Position numbers and translations under genes: made by a program. The notes under the pieces are model-generated. The model made no database searches, was not told the origin of the DNA, and was given only the letters and a program-made list of their open reading frames with translations. 32,262 nt of DNA, taken from the NCBI GenBank assembly GCA_964463915.1, contig CAYXEH010000028.1, forward strand, positions 1-32,262. The letters are read 5' to 3'. Shown one piece after another: positions 8,892-17,202 of this stretch. Position 1 is the first letter of the stretch. Each line of letters starts with the position of its first letter. Source of the DNA: PUPG01 sp964463915 (GTDB lineage Bacteria; Bacteroidota; Bacteroidia; Bacteroidales; UBA7960).

Positions 8892-9616
8892 GACAGTAAG
8901 ATAAATAAAACAAACATGGCGGCACCTGCCGGTAATAAACTGTCGAACCTGTCAAGAAATCCGCCGTGCCCGGGCAATAAATTGCCAAAATCTTTTACCT
9001 TGTATTGGCGTTTAAAATAGGATGCCAGAAGATCCCCCAGTAAAGCAAATATAATGATGATTACTGCAAAAAACAAGGCAGTTTCCCATCCTCCCCCTGT
9101 CAGCTTACGGATCAGGATTGATGTAAGGGTTGCAATGGCTGACCCTCCGGCCAGTCCTGAAATCGTTTTGCGCGGGCTTACTGAAGGAAGGAGTTTTCTG
9201 CCCCCCAGTAATTGTCCGCTGATCTGGCTGAATCCATCGAAAACGGCTACCACAATAACTGTAAAATAAAGCAAAGACTGATCGAGAAAAGTGAAAAACA
9301 GAAATGGGATCGCTACAAGCGTATAGCAGAGAAGAGAAATTACGAGGAATCGGGCCGGTTGTTGCTTTTTATTATTATGTGCCGTATTAATCAGTTCGGT
9401 ATAACCTGCAAGAGTGATCAGTAATCCGGTAAGGCTAAAAAAAGGAGGTCCGAAGTAGATGCTGCCATAAAGTATGTGGGCAATTGCGAAGTAAGTCCCG
9501 AACTTGGTCCAGGCCTTTTTTTTCTTTTCTTTTGTTTTGTTTCTGCTGACCAGGGCAAAGGCGACGGCCCCGATGATAAAGTATGCCAGCATGATTTGAT
9601 AAATCAGTCTTTCCAT
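8888..9616 (-). CDS. Phosphatidate cytidylyltransferase family protein (CdsA-like)
   Basis: Integral membrane protein of 242 residues with about seven hydrophobic segments. The CDP-diglyceride synthase signature is complete at 199-225: S-x-x-K-R then K-D, a Leu-Pro-G-H-G-G core and D-R-F-D. The upstream D-G-F-S-Q (127-131) and S-P-R-K-T (147-151) match the other conserved family block. The family transfers CMP from CTP to phosphatidate, giving CDP-diacylglycerol. The usual D-T-x-A-Y block reads D-G-F-S-Q here, so it could be a paralogue of the housekeeping enzyme with another lipid phosphate as substrate. First gene of a minus-strand set with the lipid-kinase-like and GH13 genes. Confidence 0.87.
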   Translation of the reverse strand: MERLIYQIMLAYFIIGAVAFALVSRNKTKEKKKKAWTKFGTYFAIAHILYGSIYFGPPFFSLTGLLITLAGYTELINTAHNNKKQQPARFLVISLLCYTLVAIPFLFFTFLDQSLLYFTVIVVAVFDGFSQISGQLLGGRKLLPSVSPRKTISGLAGGSAIATLTSILIRKLTGGGWETALFFAVIIIIFALLGDLLASYFKRQYKVKDFGNLLPGHGGFLDRFDSLLPAGAAMFVLFILLS

Positions 9617-9624
9617 ATAATATG

Positions 9625-9652
9625 GGGCTTATTCTTTATAAGGGCTTATTCT
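9625..9652. repeat. 11-bp direct repeat upstream of the cdsA-like gene
   Basis: GGGCTTATTCT occurs at 9625-9635 and again at 9642-9652, a 17-bp period, starting 9 bp upstream of the ATG at 9616. It might be an operator or part of the leader. The rest of the 281-bp gap (9617-9897) shows no convincing gene or terminator. Confidence 0.45.
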
Positions 9653-9897
9653 GTTCTGCCATGAGATGGCGTTCATGCATGTTTTTTTCCGAGTGCCCGG
9701 CAAAGTCCTTTTGCATTAGCCTGCTGGTCAGGGAAGATCAGCTGAACGGTTATATCCCAATGAAGGAAATAATATCCGAATCACCATACAATGAAAAAAA
9801 TAATGCATAATCCGATGGGACCAGTAAATGATAAGAGCGATCGAAACTTAAACTAAACAAAAAACCTGATCCAGTGTGCTTATTTCAAAACACGAGC

Positions 9898-12800
9898 TTA
9901 ATTTGTTTCTGTTTCTTTGAATCCAAGGTGTCTCTGGATAACTCCCATAAAATGGTCAATGGATATGGGTTTGGGCAGATAATCGTCGCATCCCGCATCC
10001 AATGCCTTGTCCTTGTCTCCCTTTTGGGCATAGGCCGTCATGGCAATAACCGGAATATGAGGCCTCAGTTGCTTGATTTCCCTGGTGGCTTTTAACCCGT
10101 TCAGAACCGGCATCTTGATATCCATCAACACCAGATCTATGTCTTTGTCCTTTTTAAAGATAGCTACCGCTTCTTCTCCGTTCCAGGCATGCAGCACTTC
10201 CACATCATAGGTTTTGAGAATGGTGTTGGTCAACTCAAAATTGTGTCTTTCATCTTCGGCCACCAATACCTTTGCTTTTTGAGAAAGTGGATTGTTTTTG
10301 AGTTGCTTATTCATTTTTGGCCTTGAATTGCATGCTTTGTATGGGATGCTGAAATGAAAGATGCTTCCTTTACCAACTTCTGATTCCATCCATATCTCCC
10401 CACCCAGCATCCTGACAAAAGATCTTGATATTGCCAGACCCAGGCCGATTCCCGACTTTTTCCCTGAGGGCATGGGGTTCGATTGCTGGAAACATTCCCA
10501 GATGGCCTGCTGTTCTTCTTGTTTTATGCCGATTCCGGTATCAGCTACATAGAACAGCAGTTCGCCCTGTTCGTAGCGGCATCCGAATTCAACATGCCCT
10601 TTGGTGGTATATTTTATGGCATTGTGCACCAGGTTCGTGAGTGTCTGGGTTACTTTGGTCTGGTCTGTAATTGTGCAGGCCTGCTCTGCGGTCAACATAT
10701 TATTCAGGCGGAACTTTATAGGTTTTTCCCTGGCTATAGGTTCCATTTGGATAAGCACATCGTTTAGCAACTCATTGACATCGGTTGTCTTTTCATCGGG
10801 TTCAATCAGTCCCGTTTCTATGCTTGACATGCTGATAATGTCATCAATGATGGATAGTAACTGGGCACCGCTGTGATTGATTACCCTGGTGAGTTCCTTT
10901 ACCCGGTCCGGGCTTTGTGCTCCTTCACTGAGAATTTCAGAAAACCCCATGATGGCATTCAGGGGAGTCCGGATTTCGTGAGACAGGTTATTAAGGAATG
11001 CACTTTTTAATTTGTCACTTTCCTCAGCCCTCTCTTTGGCCACAGTCAGGTCCTGAATATTTTTGGCCCGCTGGATAGCTATGCTGATCTGGTTGGAAAC
11101 GTATTCGAGCAGTTGCTTGTGATTTTTGTCAATGGCATCCGGATTATTGTAGTCCTGAATTACGACCACTCCGATAATTTTCTTTCTGACAATGAGGGGA
11201 ACACCGAGCCAGACTTTGCACATGGATCCAATCATTTGCACCTTCCCTTCGCTGATCAGTTGCTCGATGTTTGTCTGGGTCAGTAACATGGATTGTTTTT
11301 CGGCGATGATCAGCCCGGTCAGTGATCCTTCGGCCTGGAATTGTTTGATCTTTTCTTCTTCACTTTCTTCGTAAGGGATGGATAGAATGCCAGTGGCATC
11401 ATCGTAAAGGGCAATGAAAAAGTTCGAGGTATCCATAAGAAGACTCAGAGAGTCCCTGATTGAAGCAATTAATGCCCCGGTAGTCTCGTTGGAAAGGGTG
11501 GCACTGGCAACCTGGTAGAGTACTTTGCGGGTAGCTTCATCCTGCTTACGCTTGCTGATGTCCCGGACTATGGAAAGGACAAAATCTTTCCCGTTGGAGT
11601 GAACAAGGCTCAGGCTGATCTCAGTATCAAAAGGATTTCCTTCATAAGTCTGGTGCTTCCATTCAACATGATGGTGTTCACCAGCGAGGGTTTTCTGAAT
11701 AAGTTTACTGGCCTTGTCTTTTGAAGGTTTTCCATCCGGTTGGTGCGAGGGGGAAATTTCCCAGAGTGTCTGCCCCAGTAGTTCTTCCTTGCTGCATTTG
11801 AAAAGTTTTGTCGCCTGATGGTTGCAGTCCTCGATCCCCTTCTCTGAAATCAACAGAATGCCGTCGCTGGCATTCTCAAACAATGCCCTGTGTCTTTTTT
11901 CACTCTCCTGCAGGGCTTGTTGTTGCCGGTATTTATCGGTCACATCAGAGAAGACCATGACTACCCCGGAAATAATTCCTTCAGTATCTTTAATGGGCGC
12001 CGCTGAATCGGCAATCTGGTATTCGGTTCCATCTCTGGCAATCAGCACTGTATCGTTGGCCATTCCAACAATTTTGCCTTTCTTTAAAACCTTCCGGGCC
12101 GGGTTGCCGGCTATTTTTTTTGTCCGGGCATTTACAATACGGAATACTTCATCCAGTGGTTTGTGCAAGGCTTCTTTGAGAGGCCAGGCAGTCATTTTTT
12201 CTGCTATGGGATTCATGTTGGTAACGAGGCCTTCTACGTCGGTAGTAATTACCCCATCACCGATGGATTGAAGTGTAATGCGGAGGTTTTCCCGTTGTTC
12301 CTGAATCTTGGCAATAGCCTCACGGCGTTGAAAGAAGAGCCCTGTCAGCCTGGCTGCATTCCGGAGAAGTTTGTCTTCTTCCGGCAGGAAAACGAGTTGT
12401 TGGTCTGTATAAAGAACCTGTATATAGCCAATTCCCTGTCCGTTAATTGCAATGTCGGCACGGATGCCGGGATATTCGGAGATGTCAACCGCGGGTTTAT
12501 CCGATGCGTATCGGCCCTCAACAAGGACTATTACACGGGTAGCTTCCGGATATTGCATGGCTATGGAAATATGAGTCTCCAGTTGCCTGCAAAATGCATC
12601 TTCCGTCAACTCCCTGTGCATGTTGTCATTGATGGAGGTCAGGCATTGTAATTCTTTGACCCTTTCTTTCAGATGATGTTCCAGGGTGCTCCTTTGGTTT
12701 TCGCGCTCAATAGTATATAGGGCAAACCCCAGATCTTCAGCCACCTCCATGAAAATTGACTGTTCTTCTTCCAGGTGGGCATAGGTGGCTGGTGCGGAAG

Positions 12801-13269
12801 CAGCCAATACGCCATAGGTTTTTCCTCTGTATCCAATCGGGCTGCACAATCCTGCGTTTGAAGCGGTAATCGCACCAAACGGACAATCCAGGCAATCATT
12901 TGAAGGAGCACTGAATACCACCAGTTGCGCTGTTTTAAGGGCTTCTTTCATGCAGGAAGGTTGTTTTCCCTGTTTCAGATATTGGTCCAAATCTGCAAGC
13001 CTGAGTCCCTTTTTGCTTGAAGCAAAAAGGCTTACTTTGCCCGATTCATCGGTCAATGCGATCCAGGCATGCAGGTACCCCAGCGTCTCAGTCAGGCTGG
13101 AACAAGCCTGACTAATCAGTCGCTCCGGGTCTGTTTCCTTGGCAATTAACTGGTTGACATTCCGGACTCCTTTAAGGACTCTTTTCAGATGCCGTTCCCT
13201 TTTAAGCGCTTCACGGAGGTTCTGGATGCTTTTTGTTTGGTGTTCCCTGGAAGAAAGAAAGCGGGTCAT
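9898..13269 (-). CDS. Soluble hybrid sensor histidine kinase (GAF/PAS/PAS/GAF-HisKA-HATPase-REC)
   Basis: Cytoplasmic hybrid kinase of 1123 residues with no membrane segment. Apparent order: coiled start, GAF-like domain (about 38-190) containing C-L-D-C-P-F (126-131), a second weak GAF-like region (about 205-320), PAS (about 325-450), PAS (about 455-575), GAF (about 585-740), HisKA with N-L-S-H-E-I-R-T-P-L (His764), HATPase with N-box Asn883, D-T-G-I-G (910-914) and G-I-G-L-G-L (940-945), then a receiver domain (about 1000-1115) with phospho-acceptor Asp1050 in L-M-D-I-K-M-P and K1100-P. Last gene of the sensory operon, 14 bp after the PAS kinase. No DNA-binding output domain: the receiver must signal through another protein. 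Cys-containing GAF1 might bind a cofactor, but this is speculative. Confidence 0.92.
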   Translation of the reverse strand: MTRFLSSREHQTKSIQNLREALKRERHLKRVLKGVRNVNQLIAKETDPERLISQACSSLTETLGYLHAWIALTDESGKVSLFASSKKGLRLADLDQYLKQGKQPSCMKEALKTAQLVVFSAPSNDCLDCPFGAITASNAGLCSPIGYRGKTYGVLAASAPATYAHLEEEQSIFMEVAEDLGFALYTIERENQRSTLEHHLKERVKELQCLTSINDNMHRELTEDAFCRQLETHISIAMQYPEATRVIVLVEGRYASDKPAVDISEYPGIRADIAINGQGIGYIQVLYTDQQLVFLPEEDKLLRNAARLTGLFFQRREAIAKIQEQRENLRITLQSIGDGVITTDVEGLVTNMNPIAEKMTAWPLKEALHKPLDEVFRIVNARTKKIAGNPARKVLKKGKIVGMANDTVLIARDGTEYQIADSAAPIKDTEGIISGVVMVFSDVTDKYRQQQALQESEKRHRALFENASDGILLISEKGIEDCNHQATKLFKCSKEELLGQTLWEISPSHQPDGKPSKDKASKLIQKTLAGEHHHVEWKHQTYEGNPFDTEISLSLVHSNGKDFVLSIVRDISKRKQDEATRKVLYQVASATLSNETTGALIASIRDSLSLLMDTSNFFIALYDDATGILSIPYEESEEEKIKQFQAEGSLTGLIIAEKQSMLLTQTNIEQLISEGKVQMIGSMCKVWLGVPLIVRKKIIGVVVIQDYNNPDAIDKNHKQLLEYVSNQISIAIQRAKNIQDLTVAKERAEESDKLKSAFLNNLSHEIRTPLNAIMGFSEILSEGAQSPDRVKELTRVINHSGAQLLSIIDDIISMSSIETGLIEPDEKTTDVNELLNDVLIQMEPIAREKPIKFRLNNMLTAEQACTITDQTKVTQTLTNLVHNAIKYTTKGHVEFGCRYEQGELLFYVADTGIGIKQEEQQAIWECFQQSNPMPSGKKSGIGLGLAISRSFVRMLGGEIWMESEVGKGSIFHFSIPYKACNSRPKMNKQLKNNPLSQKAKVLVAEDERHNFELTNTILKTYDVEVLHAWNGEEAVAIFKKDKDIDLVLMDIKMPVLNGLKATREIKQLRPHIPVIAMTAYAQKGDKDKALDAGCDDYLPKPISIDHFMGVIQRHLGFKETETN

Positions 13270-13283
13270 AATCTTACAGTGTA

Positions 13284-14456
13284 TTAGTTTGCTGTTTTGT
13301 CCTGAACCGGGAGGAGAAATGAAAAACAGGATCCTTCTCCCTTTTTACTGTTTACCTGGAGTTTTCCTCCGTGCTCTTCAATGATCTTTTTGCTGATGGC
13401 CAGTCCCAGCCCCGTGCTTGATTCACCGGCGGTGGGGCGTGTGCTGGATTTATGGAAAGGCTGGAAAATATAGGGCAGTTCATTTTCTTTGATCCCCAGT
13501 CCTTTATCGATCACAGCAGTTCGGGCATACATGTCCTCTTCGGTGGCTCTTACTATTACTGTGCTGTTTCTGTGCGAATATTTGATTGCATTGCTGATCA
13601 GGTTGTTCAATGCCTGTTCAATTTTATTCCTGTCAAAAACAAAATGCCACGGATGTTCCGGGCATTCCAGCCGGATTTCAATGTTTTTGTATTTGGCCAC
13701 TATCTGGTTGAACCCGACGGTATTTCTCAGCAGTGAGGTATAATCATTAAGCTCCCGTTTGAGTGTAACGTTACCGGCGTCAATTTTGGAAACGTCCAGC
13801 AGTTCTGTCATCAGTCGAAGGGAAAACTGCAGGCGCTCCTCGATGTTTCTGAGGAATTGTTGCTGCTGGGTTCGCGGAAAACTATCCGGATCATTGATCA
13901 GGACATCTGCATATGAAATGGCGGCGGAAATTGGATTTCGCAGGTCATGTGCGGCCATATTCATGAATCTGTTCTTTTCCTCATGCAGGATGGCCAGTTG
14001 TTCATTGGCTTCTTTTAAATCGGCAAGGGTTTGTTCAAGGAGAATCTTTTCCTTGGTCAGTTGTCGCTGCAGGTTGTTGGTTTCCCTGTTTAGTTCGGCC
14101 ATTTGTTGATTCTGCTTTACGATGCGGTTCAGGTCAACCTCACCTGTAACCAGCAATTGCCCATCTTTGCGGAATACCCTGGTCTGAATGGTAGTGTTTA
14201 TTTGGGATTCACTGCCGATTGTGAGCATTCCCTCATATATCGGTTCAGCCGCATCAGGGGGAGAGGGGAATGCAAGCAGGTCATCAAAGGAAGGGTTAAT
14301 CAGGGTTTCTGAAGCTGTTCCGTGCATCAGCAGGCGGAAAGCGTTGTTGCCAAAAAGCAGGGAGCGGTCTTCAGTGGAAAAAACGGCGATGCAAAGCGCC
14401 CCGCTTGAGAGTGCGGCGTTTTCAATCTCAGATTGCCAGCGCGTAAGGAGTTGCAT
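13284..14456 (-). CDS. Soluble PAS-type sensor histidine kinase
   Basis: Kinase of 390 residues from the ATG at 14456; a TTG 27 nt upstream is in frame but less likely. No membrane segment. Residues about 15-105 form a PAS-like domain, about 110-160 a coiled coil rich in Q, L, E and K, then HisKA with A-A-H-D-L-R-N-P (His170) and a HATPase domain with N-box (Asn289), D-K-G-L-G (317-321) and G-L-G-L-A-I. All catalytic boxes are intact. It sits between the small helical protein gene (41 bp upstream) and the hybrid kinase gene (14 bp downstream), so it probably takes its input from the B12-binding protein/helical protein pair and exchanges phosphate with the hybrid kinase. Confidence 0.9.
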   Translation of the reverse strand: MQLLTRWQSEIENAALSSGALCIAVFSTEDRSLLFGNNAFRLLMHGTASETLINPSFDDLLAFPSPPDAAEPIYEGMLTIGSESQINTTIQTRVFRKDGQLLVTGEVDLNRIVKQNQQMAELNRETNNLQRQLTKEKILLEQTLADLKEANEQLAILHEEKNRFMNMAAHDLRNPISAAISYADVLINDPDSFPRTQQQQFLRNIEERLQFSLRLMTELLDVSKIDAGNVTLKRELNDYTSLLRNTVGFNQIVAKYKNIEIRLECPEHPWHFVFDRNKIEQALNNLISNAIKYSHRNSTVIVRATEEDMYARTAVIDKGLGIKENELPYIFQPFHKSSTRPTAGESSTGLGLAISKKIIEEHGGKLQVNSKKGEGSCFSFLLPVQDKTAN

Positions 14457-14497
14457 CTTTTTTGTTTCTTTTATTTTTATCAATGACTTGTTGCCTG

Positions 14498-14932
14498 CTA
14501 TTGATGTGATAAGTGTTCAAACAGCGGAATGTTAACCTGCATCCATCCATAAATGGGCAGGGTCTCTTCGTAAGCTTCTGCAGGTAGCTCTTCCCTGATG
14601 ATATCTATCCATGTATTCAGTTGGGCGGCCCAGTAAGTAGAGGCGAATCCCCTGCTCCGGTATGCCCTGAATACCCACAAAATGGTTTCCACCAACACCT
14701 CCGGGTTGTGGTTTTCCATTATGGACGCTATGAAGCGGGCGTGATTGGCATGGTTGTCACACATCATTTCCCGGCCGGCCTGACCAACCAGTTTGTCGAT
14801 ATCCGGGCGCGAAAGCATCTGTTCATTGATCCGGGCAACCATTCGCGGAGAAGCAGCTGCATAAGCTTCGGCTGTGGCTTTACTAAATGGCCCCAGTTTG
14901 CCGGCACTGGTTATAAGATCTTTTTTATCCAT
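14498..14932 (-). CDS. Small all-helical protein of unknown family, partner of the B12-binding protein
   Basis: 144 residues from the ATG at 14932; a TTG at 14950 is in frame. The ATG lies inside the end of the B12-binding gene (overlap 8 bp), which indicates translational coupling. The sequence is predicted to be almost entirely helical. Its centre carries clustered polar and aromatic residues, D-N-H-A-N-H-A-R-F (59-67; His61, His64), His75, then W-V-F-R-A-Y-R-S-R-G-F (86-96) and Y-W-A-A-Q-L-N-T-W (100-108). Such a pattern suggests a cofactor- or protein-binding helical bundle. I do not recognise the family. The location between a cobalamin-binding protein and two histidine kinases suggests a transducer or adaptor role, by context only. 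Confidence 0.8.
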   Translation of the reverse strand: MDKKDLITSAGKLGPFSKATAEAYAAASPRMVARINEQMLSRPDIDKLVGQAGREMMCDNHANHARFIASIMENHNPEVLVETILWVFRAYRSRGFASTYWAAQLNTWIDIIREELPAEAYEETLPIYGWMQVNIPLFEHLSHQ

Positions 14933-15590
14933 GGGATTGGTATTGGTCAATAAAAGTTTCCAGTTCTTTCAGGTCTTCGATATAGCGGGGGTGTGGAAAT
15001 TTATCTGCCAGTTCTTTTCCTCCGTAACGGAAAGCCTGCCCTCCGATGATCACAGGGAGGTCAAATCTGTGGTGGATCAGCCGGAGCATTTTCTCCAACA
15101 GGGGAATATGGGAGTAAATGCTGACTGAAAGAGCCACCATGTCCGGTTCTTGTTTCTCAATGTACCTGACCATCTCGTTTGTCGGAACATTGGATCCTGG
15201 GAAGAAAGTGTCCCAACCTTTCATCTCAAATATGTCGGCCACCATTTTTGCACCAACCTGGTGAAATTCATTTTCCACGCAACCAAGTACCACTTTTTTC
15301 GCCACGCGCTCCCGGGAAACAAGGTCATAAAAAAATTCATTCATGATACTTTCGGTAATGGAGGTGGCAATATGTTCTTCAGCCACTGTGATGCGATTGG
15401 TCTCCCACAGCTCGCCCACCCGGTATAAAGCCGGCTTTATGAAGGTGTCGTAAATTTCCCTGATGCCTCTCCCTTGTGCGGCCAAATCCCTGATATAGGC
15501 TGAGGCGGCTGATCTGTTGCCTTCCAGGACAAATGCCAGGTATGGATCGCGTTTTGAGTGGGTGGTGTCTATATTTACGTCTGTTTGCAT
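14925..15590 (-). CDS. Stand-alone cobalamin-binding sensor protein (CarH/LitR/AerR-like B12 domains without HTH)
   Basis: 221 residues. About 15-95 form the helical cap found in B12 photoreceptors and methyltransferase corrinoid proteins, with W62-x9-E72-H73. In CarH this W-x9-EH motif packs on the upper face of adenosylcobalamin. About 98-221 form the Rossmann-like B12 domain with E108-x-H110-xx-G113, where the His would be the lower cobalt ligand (base-off/His-on), S-V-S (155-157) and G183-G184. There is no MerR helix-turn-helix, so it cannot act like CarH on DNA by itself. It leads an operon with a helical protein and two histidine kinases; cysS ends 34 bp upstream. Likely a B12-based sensor, possibly of light. 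The alternative, a methyltransferase corrinoid protein, is less likely because no methyltransferase is nearby. Confidence 0.9.
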   Translation of the reverse strand: MQTDVNIDTTHSKRDPYLAFVLEGNRSAASAYIRDLAAQGRGIREIYDTFIKPALYRVGELWETNRITVAEEHIATSITESIMNEFFYDLVSRERVAKKVVLGCVENEFHQVGAKMVADIFEMKGWDTFFPGSNVPTNEMVRYIEKQEPDMVALSVSIYSHIPLLEKMLRLIHHRFDLPVIIGGQAFRYGGKELADKFPHPRYIEDLKELETFIDQYQSHG

Positions 15591-15624
15591 TCGGGAGTTT
15601 ATTCAGCACTAAAGGTAAAATAAT

Positions 15625-17103
15625 TTATCGGTTAATTTCCCACGTGCTTCCTTCTTTGTTGTCTTTTATAGTAATATTTATCCTTTTCAGGGCTTCGCGC
15701 AACTGATCCGCCGTCTTCCAATCTCTGTTCTCTCTGGCCTTTTTGCGCAGATCCAGTATTACCTCCATCAGTCCTTCAACAAGTTCACCCTGTGGCCCCT
15801 GGTCATTCTCCTCATTTGTTAGTCCGAAAATGTCCACCAGGAATAACCTGAAAATATTCCGGAATGCCTGAAGATCTTTTCCAGAAAGGTGCTCCTTATT
15901 GTCACGCACGGCATTGATGATTCGTACTGCATCAAACAGGTGAGCAATGGCCACGGGGCTGTTGAAATCATCCTGCATGGCTGCATGGCATTTCTCAGCC
16001 AGATCTCCGGCATTGGTGGTGGAAGTCTCTGAAGCTTTAAGCTGATCCAGGGTGTCAAGTGCCTGCAGCAGCCTTTGCAGCCCTTTTTCGGCGGCCTGTA
16101 AAGCCTCATTGCTGAAGTCAAGGGTGCTGCGGTAATGGGCCTGCAGGATAAAGAAGCGGATCGTCATCGGGCTGTAAGGCCTGTCGCGTTCGTGGTGGTC
16201 GCCGTTAAAGAATTCCCTTAGCGTAATAAAGTTACCCAGTGATTTGCCCATTTTTTGGCCATTGATGGTGATCATGTTGTTGTGCATCCAATATCGGACG
16301 GTGTCGTGGCCGAAGGTGGCATTTGACTGGGCAATTTCACATTCATGATGGGGAAACAGCAGGTCCATGCCTCCTCCATGGATGTCGAATTCCTCCCCCA
16401 GGTATTTGGCACTCATGGCTGAGCATTCCAGGTGCCAGCCAGGGAACCCTTCACCCCACGGAGAAGGCCATCTCATCAGGTGAGTGGGTGATGCTCTTTT
16501 CCACAGGGCAAAATCGGCCGGATGACGTTTCTCTTCCTGCCCTTCGAGCTCCCGGTTTCCGGCCATCATCTCTTCCACGTTACGTCCGCTCAGTTTGCCG
16601 TAATGGTGTTGCTCATTGTATTTTTTGACATCAAAATAAACCGAGCCATTCACTTCGTATGCGAAACCCGCATTCAGAATGGCTTTTACCATTTCTATTT
16701 GTTCAATGATGTGGCCTGAGGCCCTGGGCTCAATGCTGGGCTTCTGCACATTCAGCCTTTCCATGTCCTCATGGTAGCGGTCTGAGTAATGCTGGACCAC
16801 CTCCATGGGTTCCAGTTGTTCCAGGCGGGCTTTTTTGGTGATCTTGTCTTCTCCCGCATCGGCATCGCCCTCCAGGTGCCCAACATCAGTAATGTTTCTT
16901 ACGTAACGTACCTTATAACCAAGTTGCTTCAGGTAGCGGAATACCAGGTCAAAGGTGATGGCCGGGCGTGCGTGCCCGAGGTGGGCGTCGCCATATACCG
17001 TGGGGCCGCAAACGTAAAGCCCTACAAACGGGGGCGCTGCCGGGGTGAACTTCTCCATTCGACGGGTGAGGGAGTCGTAAATATGTAAATTATTAGAAGT
17101 CAT
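15625..17103 (-). CDS. cysS: Cysteine--tRNA ligase
   Basis: Class I aminoacyl-tRNA synthetase that charges tRNA-Cys, 492 residues, normal length. It starts with the conserved Y-V-C-G-P-T-V-Y (Cys32 is a zinc ligand) and has the HIGH motif as H-L-G-H (41-44). Further zinc-site residues are in W-H-L-E-C (Cys227) and P-H-H-E-C-E (251-256). The KMSKS motif reads K-M-G-K-S (284-288), an accepted variant. A C-terminal helical region completes the anticodon-binding part. The stop lies 34 bp before the B12-sensor gene, so read-through transcription into the sensory operon is plausible. Confidence 0.97.
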   Translation of the reverse strand: MTSNNLHIYDSLTRRMEKFTPAAPPFVGLYVCGPTVYGDAHLGHARPAITFDLVFRYLKQLGYKVRYVRNITDVGHLEGDADAGEDKITKKARLEQLEPMEVVQHYSDRYHEDMERLNVQKPSIEPRASGHIIEQIEMVKAILNAGFAYEVNGSVYFDVKKYNEQHHYGKLSGRNVEEMMAGNRELEGQEEKRHPADFALWKRASPTHLMRWPSPWGEGFPGWHLECSAMSAKYLGEEFDIHGGGMDLLFPHHECEIAQSNATFGHDTVRYWMHNNMITINGQKMGKSLGNFITLREFFNGDHHERDRPYSPMTIRFFILQAHYRSTLDFSNEALQAAEKGLQRLLQALDTLDQLKASETSTTNAGDLAEKCHAAMQDDFNSPVAIAHLFDAVRIINAVRDNKEHLSGKDLQAFRNIFRLFLVDIFGLTNEENDQGPQGELVEGLMEVILDLRKKARENRDWKTADQLREALKRINITIKDNKEGSTWEINR

Positions 17104-17116
17104 GTTCGCTTTTTAA

Positions 17117-17148
17117 GTTAACTATCAACATATTGTGGATAGAGCAAA
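17117..17148 (-). promoter_or_regulatory. Possible promoter of cysS
   Basis: On the minus strand TTTG (17145-17148) is followed after 20 nt by TAGTTAAC (17117-17124), a partial match to TAnnTTTG. Spacing is right for a Bacteroidota promoter, but the -7 element matches only in part and would leave a very short leader. Confidence 0.3.
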
Positions 17149-17202
17149 GTTAAGAAAACTACCGTTCATGAAGGCACCCGGGGAGCCGGACAGGGTGAAC
17201 TA

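Noticed and set aside
9622..9810. 62-codon open frame in the gap before the cdsA-like gene
   Set aside because: Cys/Met-rich, no ribosome-binding site, no family likeness, and overlaps the likely promoter region of the minus-strand operon.
14925..15590. Corrinoid protein of a methyltransferase system
   Set aside because: Possible from the fold, but no methyltransferase or activator gene is near, and the W-x9-EH motif and kinase neighbours favour a sensor.
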